Below, piece after piece: positions 1-7,748 of a DNA stretch of 64,000 nt (its first letter is position 1; every line of letters starts with the position of its first letter). Source of the stretch: Kribbella solani (GTDB lineage: Bacteria > Actinomycetota > Actinomycetes > Propionibacteriales > Kribbellaceae); contig NZ_JACHNF010000001.1 in NCBI RefSeq assembly GCF_014205295.1, positions 4,712,001 through 4,776,000 on the forward strand, read 5' to 3'. The notes beneath the pieces are model-generated. The model had not been told where the DNA came from and did not search any database. It saw nothing but the letters and a program-made list of their open reading frames with translations. The translations under genes and the position numbers were made by a program.

Positions 1-821
1 GCCGGCACGACGCGACTCGGGTCGACCTGATCCCGGCCACGCAGCCGGTACAGCACGAACAGCGCGATCGCGCCGAGCAGCAGCAGCGCCAGCGCGGTGA
101 TCAGCTGTGCCGCATCGGTGGAGAACGCGCGCTTGAAGGTGTGGCGGTACTCGACGATCGAGTTCGCCGCGATCTGGCCCTCGGGGAAGCCGACCGACAT
201 CTTCACCGTGTTGCCCGGCGGCAGACCGGTCTGCTGGAACGTCGGGCCGGACGTCTCACCGATCTGCGCCAGCGTGCACGGGGTGTTGCTGTCCAGCGCA
301 CCGGCGAAGCAGGAGACGTGCGTTACCTCGGGGACACTGAAGACGATGTTCGCCTGCTGGACCGGGAGGTTGATCCCGGTCAGCGGCACGAACTCCACCT
401 CGGTGCCGTTCAGCGACTTCGACACCGCGCCCTTCACGGTGTAGCTGAACTCCAGCTGGGTGGTGCCGCTGGTGACATCCGGTACGGCGATCGAGGTGAC
501 GTCGCCGTCCACCTTCAGCTCGGCCTTCTTCTCCTGGCCGCCCGCCTTCACCTGCAGGTCACCGACCTCCTGCACGTGGTCGACGTCGTTCGGCAGGTGC
601 TCGCGGGTGACGATGAACCGGTTGAAGGTCCCGTTCACGTTGCTGAGCTTCCAGGTCTCGGCGACCCGGAGCAGGCCGTCCCGTTCCACCCGGACCTGGC
701 TGTCGTAGTTGGTCACCACCGGATCGGCGGCAGCGCTCGTGACGGCCGCGCCGGCCGGTACAGCGGTCAGGCCAAGCAGGCCGAGGGCACACAGGGACAG
801 CCCGAGGAGACGTAGACGCAT
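1..821 (-). CDS. DUF2207 family membrane protein (partial, 3' end outside window)
   Basis: Only the first 273 codons are in the window; the gene continues past the left edge. It opens with a signal peptide (MRLRLLGLSLCALGLLGL), followed by an extracytoplasmic beta-rich domain of about 220 residues containing a Cys pair (SCFAGAL...TPCTL), and then a membrane helix near residues 245-265 followed by basic residues. The order and the Cys pair match the second DUF2207 protein of this window (4653-6377), of which this is clearly a paralogue. The molecular function of DUF2207 proteins is unknown. The start is the ATG at 821, which gives a complete signal peptide. It diverges from a zinc peptidase gene, with 115 bp between the starts. 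Confidence 0.85.
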   Translation of the reverse strand, partial: MRLRLLGLSLCALGLLGLTAVPAGAAVTSAAADPVVTNYDSQVRVERDGLLRVAETWKLSNVNGTFNRFIVTREHLPNDVDHVQEVGDLQVKAGGQEKKAELKVDGDVTSIAVPDVTSGTTQLEFSYTVKGAVSKSLNGTEVEFVPLTGINLPVQQANIVFSVPEVTHVSCFAGALDSNTPCTLAQIGETSGPTFQQTGLPPGNTVKMSVGFPEGQIAANSIVEYRHTFKRAFSTDAAQLITALALLLLGAIALFVLYRLRGRDQVDPSRVVP

Positions 822-923
822 CGCCCAATCACACCGTAGAAAGAGGGTCAGGTTGACACCGGGCACCCTAGCCGCTGCTCAGTTCAGCCCAGCACCCGCC
901 CGTATCTTGAGCCAACGCTCCGG

Positions 924-929
924 TAGCGT
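924..929 (+). promoter_or_regulatory. Candidate -10 box (TAGCGT) for first zinc peptidase gene
   Basis: TAGCGT ends 7 nt before the GTG at 937, and no Shine-Dalgarno sequence precedes that codon, so the mRNA probably starts at or next to the start codon. No convincing -35 element is visible. Confidence 0.4.
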
Positions 930-936
930 CCTTCAT

Positions 937-2187
937 GTGTCAGGCAACCAATGGGGTCCTCCGCCCGGAAACCAGTACCCGCCGCAACAGCCGCCTCCAC
1001 CCTGGCAGTCCGGCCCCGGGTACAACGGCCCACCCCCTGGCCAGTCCGGCCCGCCGTTCCAAGGGCCTGGGCAGCCGTTTCGGGGGCCGTACCAAGGGCC
1101 GCCGCCGCCAGGTCCGGGGCCGCAGTTCGGCTGGGGCGCACCTCCAGGTGGACCACCTCGGCCGCCGAAGAAGGGCGGCAAGGGCGGACTGATTGCCGTG
1201 TTCGTCATCCTCGGCGTACTCGTCGCCGGTGCGGTCGGCCTGAAGATCGTCTCGTCCGTACTGAAGGGCCACGGCGACCCGTCGTACGCCGAACCGACGA
1301 CCACCTCGTCGTACAGCCCCACCAACGAGCCGAGCACCGAGCCGTCCGGTCAGCCGACCAGCGGGGCGACCACCCGGCCGACCGCGACGCGGACCACCCA
1401 GCAGCCAGTACCCACGGTCACCCGCTCCACGACCACCAGCAAGCCCACGACGAAGCCAGGTCCGAGCGACAGCGACCTGGTAGTGCGTAACAAGCTGTAC
1501 ACGGTCGGTGCGATGCGCGCGGTGAGCTGCAAGGAGTCCGACTCGCGGCCCAGCTCCGCGGCCGGCGCCCGGGCCAACTACAAGAACCTGTGGGGCTGCC
1601 TGAACAAGGCGTGGGCACCGATGGTGGCGAAGGCCGGCGGCCGGTTCCGCCCGCCGAACGTGGCGACCTTCACCGGTACCGTCCAATCGCCCTGCGGATC
1701 GATGCGCGACACCGGCCCGCCGTTCTACTGCGGCACCAACGACACCATCTACATGAACCTCACCCAGGACGTCGGCAACTACAACCGGTACCAGCAGTCG
1801 TACAGCAAGGTGTGGGCGCGGATGTGGATGCTGCACCAGTTCGCCCACGAGTACGGGCACCACGTGCAGAACATGACCGGGATCCTGTCGGCGTACAACC
1901 GCATCCGGTACGAGCGGGCGACGTACGCGAAGGGGCTGGAGGACAGCCGGCGGCTCGAACTGCAGGCGTCCTGCTTCTCCGACATCTTCATCGGGTCGAA
2001 CCGGCGGACCTACCCGATCACCGGGAACTCACTGGTCCAGTGGAAGTGGCTGATCGCCAACACCATCGACCTCGGGCACGACCACGGCGCGCCGCCGATC
2101 CACAAGTACTGGGCGCAGCGCGGGTGGGACGCCCGGAACCCAGTGGCGTGCAACACGTTCGCCGCGTCCCCGAGACAGGTGCAGTGA
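937..2187 (+). CDS. Membrane-anchored neutral zinc metallopeptidase (copy 1)
   Basis: A 416-residue protein of the neutral zinc metallopeptidase family (YpfJ-like, PF04228). Residues 1-80 are a cytoplasmic-side Pro/Gly/Gln-rich tail, then comes one membrane helix (GLIAVFVILGVLVAGAVGL), a Thr/Ser/Pro linker to about residue 185, and the peptidase domain. The zinc motif HEYGH is at 304-308, followed by the conserved RRLELQASC helix that should give the third ligand. At least six Cys in the outer domain suggest disulfides and an extracytoplasmic location. The GTG at 937 was chosen because it follows a -10 box and matches the VSGNQ.. / VSSPY.. openings of the paralogues; an upstream in-frame ATG at 709 would add a basic, non-homologous stretch. 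Substrate unknown. Confidence 0.88.
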   Translation: MSGNQWGPPPGNQYPPQQPPPPWQSGPGYNGPPPGQSGPPFQGPGQPFRGPYQGPPPPGPGPQFGWGAPPGGPPRPPKKGGKGGLIAVFVILGVLVAGAVGLKIVSSVLKGHGDPSYAEPTTTSSYSPTNEPSTEPSGQPTSGATTRPTATRTTQQPVPTVTRSTTTSKPTTKPGPSDSDLVVRNKLYTVGAMRAVSCKESDSRPSSAAGARANYKNLWGCLNKAWAPMVAKAGGRFRPPNVATFTGTVQSPCGSMRDTGPPFYCGTNDTIYMNLTQDVGNYNRYQQSYSKVWARMWMLHQFAHEYGHHVQNMTGILSAYNRIRYERATYAKGLEDSRRLELQASCFSDIFIGSNRRTYPITGNSLVQWKWLIANTIDLGHDHGAPPIHKYWAQRGWDARNPVACNTFAASPRQVQ

Positions 2188-2351
2188 GGCCTGCTCGACG
2201 CTCGTGGTGGTCTACTTCGCAACGACTGGCCGGGATAGCTGGCCTGGCCGGTCCGGATCGCGCAGAGTATGCCGCAAGATATGTCAGGGGGAGGCAGCTT
2301 CGGCACCTCACCAGCCTGCAGCTACACCCAGCAAGGTCGTGAGGAGCATTG

Positions 2352-4628
2352 ATGTCGGACAACTGGAACCAGCCCCCGGGAAGCGAACCGGCTGACCCCC
2401 AGCCACCCCGCCCCCCGGAAGCGGGAACCGGGCAGGGTGAGCCGGACCCTGGGCAGGGTAGAGCCGGGCAGGGCGGGCAGGGTAGAGCCGGGCAGGGCGA
2501 GGCCGGGCAGGGTGGGGCCGGCGCGGAGCGGCCGGCGACGTGGTGGACCGGTGAGACCGAGGCGAAGCGGGAGTTCCAGAACCCGGCCCAGGGTGAGCCG
2601 CCGGCCAACAACTGGTTCGACGGCGGCTGGGAAACCAACCGCCGCGAACACCCGGACCAGACCCCCACCCAGCAACCACAACAATCAACCCACCGCCCCC
2701 AACCCACCTCCGCCAACCCCCAACCGCCCCAGCCCACACCCGGCAACTTCCAGCCGTCCCAGCCCACACCTGGCAACCTCCAGCCGTCCCGGCCCACTCC
2801 CGGCAACCTGCAACCGTCTCAGCCCACACCGGCCAACACCCCGCCGTCCCAGCCCGCCTCCACCAACCCGCGGTCCAACCGGCCGCAACCCACGCAGCCC
2901 CAGCCTGGCCAGCCACAGCCCGGCCCGGGTCGTACGAGCCAGCCACCACAGGACTCCTGGCAGTCAGCGCCTGCCCAGCCCAGCCACCCCCAACCGGCCC
3001 AGCCCCAGCCGCCTCAGTCCCAGCCGGGTCAGCCCCAGCCGGGTCAGTCGCAGCCGGGTCAGACCCACCTGGGTCAGTCGCAGCCTGGGCAGTCTCAGTC
3101 GGGTGGTCCGCAGTCTGGTGCCGGCCGCCCAGGGCAGCCGGGCCAAGGCTCCTGGCAACCCGGTCCGGCGCAGCCCACCCAGTGGCAACCGGCACAGCAG
3201 CCGAGCCGCACCGGACAATCGGGTCCCGCACAAGCAGGCGCTGGGCCGCGGCAGGGTGGGCAGTCTGGGTCTAGTGCTTGGCAGGCGGGGCCGTCGCAGG
3301 CTGCGGCTCGGCAGCAGAACGGGCCGCGGTCCGAGGACTCATATCTGTGGGGTACTCCCGGTCAGGCACCGCAGTCGGGCCAGCAGTCCGGTGGGGAGCA
3401 GTCGCCCTGGAGCCAGGCACTGGGCGGACAACAGAGCGGACAACAGGGCGGCGGACGCCACGCGGCACCCCAGGTCGGCCACGGCGGCCCAGCCGGACCC
3501 GGCGACCCGAGCGGCCGCGGGCCAGCCGGACCAGGCGGCCAGGGCCCGGCAGGCGGACCCGGCGGCCAAGGTGCAGCAGGCGGATCTGGGCCTGGTGGGC
3601 CCGGTGGGGGTGGGCAGATTGGGCCGATGGGGCAGCCGGTGCAGCAGGCGGCTGATTGGCAGTATCCGCCTATTCCTATTCCGCAGCCGCCGGGTGGGCG
3701 TCGGCGGAAGCCCAAGAAGGTCTCCCGCGGGTTGCTGATCGGCCTGGTAGTGCTCGCGGTTCTGGTAGTCGGCTCCGGCGTCACCCTGCTGGTACGCGGC
3801 CTGAGCGGCGACAAACCGGAAGCCAACCCGGCACCCACGGCCCCGGCATCCGAAACCCCGTCGCAGACCCCGTCCGAGACTCCGAGCACGCCCAGCGCGC
3901 CGCGTGGTCCGACGGCTGACGAGGTGGTGAAGGGCAGCAAGCTGTACTCGATCGGCCCGGTCGCGGCCTCCAAGTGCGTCGAGCCGCCGTTCGCCCCGGT
4001 GACGGTGCCGGCCTCGCAGGCGTACTACACCCGCCTGCTGCGCTGTCTGAACTACACCTGGTACTCGGCGCTGAAGAAGCAGAACCTCCCGTTCCGCGTC
4101 CCGAAGGCGGTCGTGTACGCCGGCAACGCCCCGTCCCCGTGCGGCATCCAGCGCAGCGTACGAGCGGCGTACTGCGCGGCGAACGAGACGATCTACCTCC
4201 CCTTCACCGTCGACGCCAAGTACTACAAGTCGAACCCGGGGTATGCCCGCGCGATCATGCTCAACACGTTCGCCCACGAGTACGGGCACCACGTACAGAA
4301 GCTGACCGGGATCCTCAGCTCGTCGATGACCCGGCAGAAGAGCATGACGCCGAACCAGAAGCTGACCGAGAGCCGCCGCCGCGAACTGCAGGCGACCTGT
4401 CTCGGCTCGGTGTACCTCGGCGCCAACGCGGCGTTCACGCCGATGAGCGGCGCGCTGCTGACCAACTGGCGGTTCCTGATCGCGCACTCCGGCGACGACT
4501 ACGCGCGGCCGCGGGTGCACGACCACGGCAACCGGGTCAGCAACTACCAGTGGTCGATCGCCGGCTTCAACGGCAAGAAGCCGGACTCCTGCAACACCTT
4601 CACGGCGGCCGACGTCCGCGTCAACTGA
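2352..4628 (+). CDS. Membrane-anchored neutral zinc metallopeptidase (copy 2, giant low-complexity tail)
   Basis: This is a 758-residue paralogue of the genes at 937 and 6477. The first ~450 residues are an extreme Gln/Pro/Gly/Ser-rich tail with degenerate tandem units such as SQPTPGNLQP and GQSQPGQ. One helix follows (LLIGLVVLAVLVVGSGVTLL), then a Pro/Thr/Ser linker and the peptidase domain with HEYGH at 642-646 and the RRRELQATC helix. The same Cys pattern as copy 1 is present. GAGGAG at 2341-2346 is a good ribosome binding site for the ATG at 2352; a TTG sits one codon earlier. It lies 164 bp downstream of copy 1 in the same orientation and converges on a DUF2207 gene. The tail is predicted to be disordered and to lie in the cytoplasm; its role is unknown. 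Confidence 0.88.
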   Translation: MSDNWNQPPGSEPADPQPPRPPEAGTGQGEPDPGQGRAGQGGQGRAGQGEAGQGGAGAERPATWWTGETEAKREFQNPAQGEPPANNWFDGGWETNRREHPDQTPTQQPQQSTHRPQPTSANPQPPQPTPGNFQPSQPTPGNLQPSRPTPGNLQPSQPTPANTPPSQPASTNPRSNRPQPTQPQPGQPQPGPGRTSQPPQDSWQSAPAQPSHPQPAQPQPPQSQPGQPQPGQSQPGQTHLGQSQPGQSQSGGPQSGAGRPGQPGQGSWQPGPAQPTQWQPAQQPSRTGQSGPAQAGAGPRQGGQSGSSAWQAGPSQAAARQQNGPRSEDSYLWGTPGQAPQSGQQSGGEQSPWSQALGGQQSGQQGGGRHAAPQVGHGGPAGPGDPSGRGPAGPGGQGPAGGPGGQGAAGGSGPGGPGGGGQIGPMGQPVQQAADWQYPPIPIPQPPGGRRRKPKKVSRGLLIGLVVLAVLVVGSGVTLLVRGLSGDKPEANPAPTAPASETPSQTPSETPSTPSAPRGPTADEVVKGSKLYSIGPVAASKCVEPPFAPVTVPASQAYYTRLLRCLNYTWYSALKKQNLPFRVPKAVVYAGNAPSPCGIQRSVRAAYCAANETIYLPFTVDAKYYKSNPGYARAIMLNTFAHEYGHHVQKLTGILSSSMTRQKSMTPNQKLTESRRRELQATCLGSVYLGANAAFTPMSGALLTNWRFLIAHSGDDYARPRVHDHGNRVSNYQWSIAGFNGKKPDSCNTFTAADVRVN

Positions 4629-4652
4629 GTCGGGTCACGCCGGCCACCGCCC

Positions 4653-6377
4653 TCAGCCGAACAGGCGCCGGGCGGTGGTCAGCGTCCCGCCGAACGTGGT
4701 GACGAAGTTGCTCAGCGACTCCCCGATGTCGGACAGGTGCCAGTTCTCCGGTCCGGAGTACCAGCCGATGCCGGCGTCGGGGTCGTCGTCGTCATCGGTC
4801 GCCGCGATCTCCAGCGCCCACTTCTCGGTCAGCCCGAGCACGGCGGCGTACGGAAGGCAGCGCGACGCGAACTCCAGCCGGTGGCTCTCCGGCAGGTCGG
4901 CCGAGCTTTCGTTGGCCAGGTAGTGCTGCAGACCAGCCACTCGTCCCAGCACCGCCGCACCACGCGCCGTACGCGCCGGCGCCGCCTGGCCGATCAGTGC
5001 GAGCACCACACCGGCAGCCATGACCGCGAAACCAACCAGACCGAACTTGCTGACGATGGCCAGCACGATGGTCAGCACCACGCCCGCACCGAGCAGTACC
5101 AGACCCGCCGTGGTCCAGCGGTTCCGGTCGGCGTCCGGTCGGCTCGTGAACCAGCCCTGCGTGACGACATCCGAGTACAGCTCTTCGCGGACCACGTTGA
5201 GCCGCGGTCGCAGCGCCGGTCCGAGTGCGGAGACAAGCACAGCGTCGCCGTCCGCGAACACCGCGTCCAGCAGCGCCTTCTCGTACGGCAGTAGCTCCGG
5301 ACCGCCCTGGTGCAGTCGCTGCAGCTCCCAGTCCAGCCGGCCGAAGTGCGAGTCGCGTGGCTGTTCGACGATGGTCAGGTAGTTGCGTACGGCAAGGTCC
5401 AGCAGCGTGGCGGTGATGTCGACGACGTCGGCGCTCTCGTCCACCACAGTGCCGACCTGCCCCGGCCGGATACCGTCCGGCGCGGCGAACTGCGGTCCGT
5501 CCGTACCGTCCAGCACTGGTCGCTCCGGTCCACCAGGACCGACCTTCGCGGCGTCCCGGCCACGGAAGAACCACATCCCGACCGCACCCAACAGGCCGAG
5601 CCCGAACACGATCACGGCCAGACCGGCGGTGCTGGAGTCGACCGTGAACGCCTTGCCGAGCGACCAGTGGTTCGCGTACTTGGCGTTCGGCTGCACGGTG
5701 GCGCGGTCGCTCAGCCCGGTCAGGAAGGTCACGCGGCCACCTGCCGGTACACCGTTCTGCTCGATCTCCAGCTCGGCCGACTCGGCCAGTTGCGACGACG
5801 TACACGGCATGCTCGACCCGATCCGGCCGGCGAAGCAGGTGACCCAGGTGGCGAACGGTACGTTCACGTTCAGTTTGGCGGTCGGGATCGCCGAGCTGAA
5901 GCCCTGCACGACCGGCCAGCTCACCTCCCGGCCCTCGATCGAGTCGGCGACCACGTTGTCCACGGTGTAGCTGTAGACGATCCGCGACTTGCCGGACACG
6001 TTCACCGTCAGCTTGCGGCCGTCGTCGGTGCTCTCGTTCTTGAAGCCCTGGGCCGGCTGACCGTTCACCGTCGCGGACACGTCCTTGAGCCCGTACGTCC
6101 GGTCCCGCTCGGAGTCGGACCGCACCTTGGTGGCCAGCGTCCGGCTGAACGTCGCACCCCCGGCGGCCAGGTCCACTGTCTCCTTGACCTGCAGCGCACC
6201 GTTCTTGGTCAGCGTCGCGTCCGCCGTGTACGCCGTGATCTGGTCATCCGCCTGACCGGCCGCGTACGCGGGCACCGGGCCGGCAGCAACAAACCCAGCG
6301 GCAACGAACAGGGCGGCGACCGGGGCGGTCAGGGGGATCAGCAGGGCAGCCGGAAGGAGGCGGCGCTTCGGTGACAT
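4653..6377 (-). CDS. DUF2207 family membrane protein
   Basis: The complete 574-residue member of the DUF2207 family in this window. It has a signal peptide (MSPKRRLLPAALLIPL... to AYA), an extracytoplasmic beta domain with a Cys pair (TCFAGRIGSSMPCTS), a membrane helix (AVIVFGLGLLGAVGMWFF), a cytoplasmic part with a winged-helix-like segment, two further adjacent helices (WTTAGLVLLGAGVVLTIVL and FAVMAAGVVLALIG) and a C-terminal cytoplasmic region. The ATG at 6377 is preferred because it begins the signal peptide and lies 6 nt behind a -10 box; longer in-frame starts add sequence without similarity. It is divergent from the third zinc peptidase, the same layout as at the left edge. Biochemical function unknown. 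Confidence 0.88.
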   Translation of the reverse strand: MSPKRRLLPAALLIPLTAPVAALFVAAGFVAAGPVPAYAAGQADDQITAYTADATLTKNGALQVKETVDLAAGGATFSRTLATKVRSDSERDRTYGLKDVSATVNGQPAQGFKNESTDDGRKLTVNVSGKSRIVYSYTVDNVVADSIEGREVSWPVVQGFSSAIPTAKLNVNVPFATWVTCFAGRIGSSMPCTSSQLAESAELEIEQNGVPAGGRVTFLTGLSDRATVQPNAKYANHWSLGKAFTVDSSTAGLAVIVFGLGLLGAVGMWFFRGRDAAKVGPGGPERPVLDGTDGPQFAAPDGIRPGQVGTVVDESADVVDITATLLDLAVRNYLTIVEQPRDSHFGRLDWELQRLHQGGPELLPYEKALLDAVFADGDAVLVSALGPALRPRLNVVREELYSDVVTQGWFTSRPDADRNRWTTAGLVLLGAGVVLTIVLAIVSKFGLVGFAVMAAGVVLALIGQAAPARTARGAAVLGRVAGLQHYLANESSADLPESHRLEFASRCLPYAAVLGLTEKWALEIAATDDDDDPDAGIGWYSGPENWHLSDIGESLSNFVTTFGGTLTTARRLFG

Positions 6378-6383
6378 GGGTCG

Positions 6384-6389
6384 AGAGTA
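6384..6389 (-). promoter_or_regulatory. -10 box TACTCT of the DUF2207 gene
   Basis: On the minus strand TACTCT is followed by exactly 6 nt and the ATG at 6377, with no Shine-Dalgarno sequence between. This fits a leaderless transcript. Confidence 0.5.
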
Positions 6390-6476
6390 GTCTCGTGCCG
6401 GTTCGTGCAGTGAACCCGAGGGAACTCGGCAGCACACGACAGACCGGCAGGTACGACCACACGGAGGCCAAGAGCT

Positions 6477-7673
6477 GTGAGCAGCCCGTACGGCTACGGT
6501 GGCCCCCCACAAGGCCCACCACAAGGTCCCAACCAAGGGCCGTATCCACAGCAGGGCCCACCGCAAGGCAGACCGCTCGGCCCGCCGCCCGGTGTCCTAC
6601 CACCACCCCAGGGCGCACCCTGGCCACCACAGCAGGGCCAGTACCCGCCGGGACCGCCAATGCAAGGGCAGTACCCGCCGCAAGGGCAGTACCCGCCGCC
6701 GCAGGGGCAGTACCCAGGTCAGTGGGGTCAGCCCTACTACGGCCCCGGTCAGTTCAACAGCTTCCACCCACCGCGCCGGCGCGGCGGCCCGCTCCGCCTG
6801 GTCCTGCTCGGCTCGGTCCTACTTATCTTCATCGGCGTGTCGGTAGCAGTGCTGGCAGCTCTGCTCGGCAACCAGAGCACTGACGACACAGCTGAGCCGG
6901 AGGTGTCCGGTCCGTCGATCGTCCCGACCGCGACGACGACACCGGAGAAGGGCACCGCCGAGGACTTCCTGCTGAACGCCGACATCTACCGGACCGGCTC
7001 GCTGGTGGAGCAGAACTGCAAGGCGGCGCCACTCGGCAACGGCAGCCTGGCCGCGCAGAAGGTGTACTACACCAAGCTGTTCAAGTGCCTGAACGACGGC
7101 TGGCGCCCGATCTTCCATGACCTCGGCCAGGACAAACCGGACCCGGGCCTGGTCGTGTTCGACCAGCCGGTCAAGACCCCGTGCGGAAACTTCGAACCGC
7201 TGTCCGGCCGCGTACTGGCGTTCTACTGCTACGGCAACCAGGTCATGTACGTGGACGTGAAGCAGATGAACCGTGCCTTCGGACCGAAGCAGGACCTGGC
7301 GTACCTGATGACGATCGCGCACGAGTACGGACACCACGTCCAAGGCGTGAGCGGGCTGTTCTACGCCCGGATGGCGTACCTGCAGGATCACCCGGAGCAG
7401 AAACTCGAGAGCTCCCGCCGGAACGAGGTGCAGGCGTCCTGTTTCGCCGGGGTGTTCAGCAAGTCGGTCGAGAAGTCGTACCCGCTGACCAACCGGCTGG
7501 ACGAGTTCAAGCAGCAGTCCAGCAACAGCTTCGGCGATTCACCGGACTCGCCCGCGGACGAGCGCACCCACGGCCAGGCCACCACGCAGGGCTTCTGGAT
7601 TCAGAACGGCTTCAACATCGGCGCCAACAAGGCCTGCGACACGTACGCGGTTTCGGCCGACCTGGTGAAGTAA
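6477..7673 (+). CDS. Membrane-anchored neutral zinc metallopeptidase (copy 3)
   Basis: The third paralogue, 398 residues. Residues 1-95 form a Gly/Pro/Gln/Tyr tail with repeats of GQYPPQ, followed by one helix (LVLLGSVLLIFIGVSVAVLAAL), a short linker and the peptidase domain with HEYGH at 282-286 and RRNEVQASC downstream. Start GTG 6477 is preceded by GGAGG at 6462-6466 (10-nt spacing). Its mRNA must arise from the 99-bp gap shared with the divergent DUF2207 gene. The linker is much shorter than in copies 1 and 2, so the catalytic domain is probably held closer to the membrane. Confidence 0.88.
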   Translation: MSSPYGYGGPPQGPPQGPNQGPYPQQGPPQGRPLGPPPGVLPPPQGAPWPPQQGQYPPGPPMQGQYPPQGQYPPPQGQYPGQWGQPYYGPGQFNSFHPPRRRGGPLRLVLLGSVLLIFIGVSVAVLAALLGNQSTDDTAEPEVSGPSIVPTATTTPEKGTAEDFLLNADIYRTGSLVEQNCKAAPLGNGSLAAQKVYYTKLFKCLNDGWRPIFHDLGQDKPDPGLVVFDQPVKTPCGNFEPLSGRVLAFYCYGNQVMYVDVKQMNRAFGPKQDLAYLMTIAHEYGHHVQGVSGLFYARMAYLQDHPEQKLESSRRNEVQASCFAGVFSKSVEKSYPLTNRLDEFKQQSSNSFGDSPDSPADERTHGQATTQGFWIQNGFNIGANKACDTYAVSADLVK

Positions 7674-7736
7674 CAAGCGATTGATGGACTGTCCCGCGCG
7701 TTTGCTTCGCGTTATCGAACTGGTAACTGGGCGGCG

Positions 7737-7742
7737 TATTAT
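7737..7742 (+). promoter_or_regulatory. -10 box TATTAT of the peptide synthetase gene
   Basis: TATTAT ends 6 nt before the GTG start at 7749, and no ribosome binding site is present, as expected for a leaderless mRNA. No clear -35 hexamer is seen 16-18 bp upstream. Confidence 0.55.
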
Positions 7743-7748
7743 CCGCCC

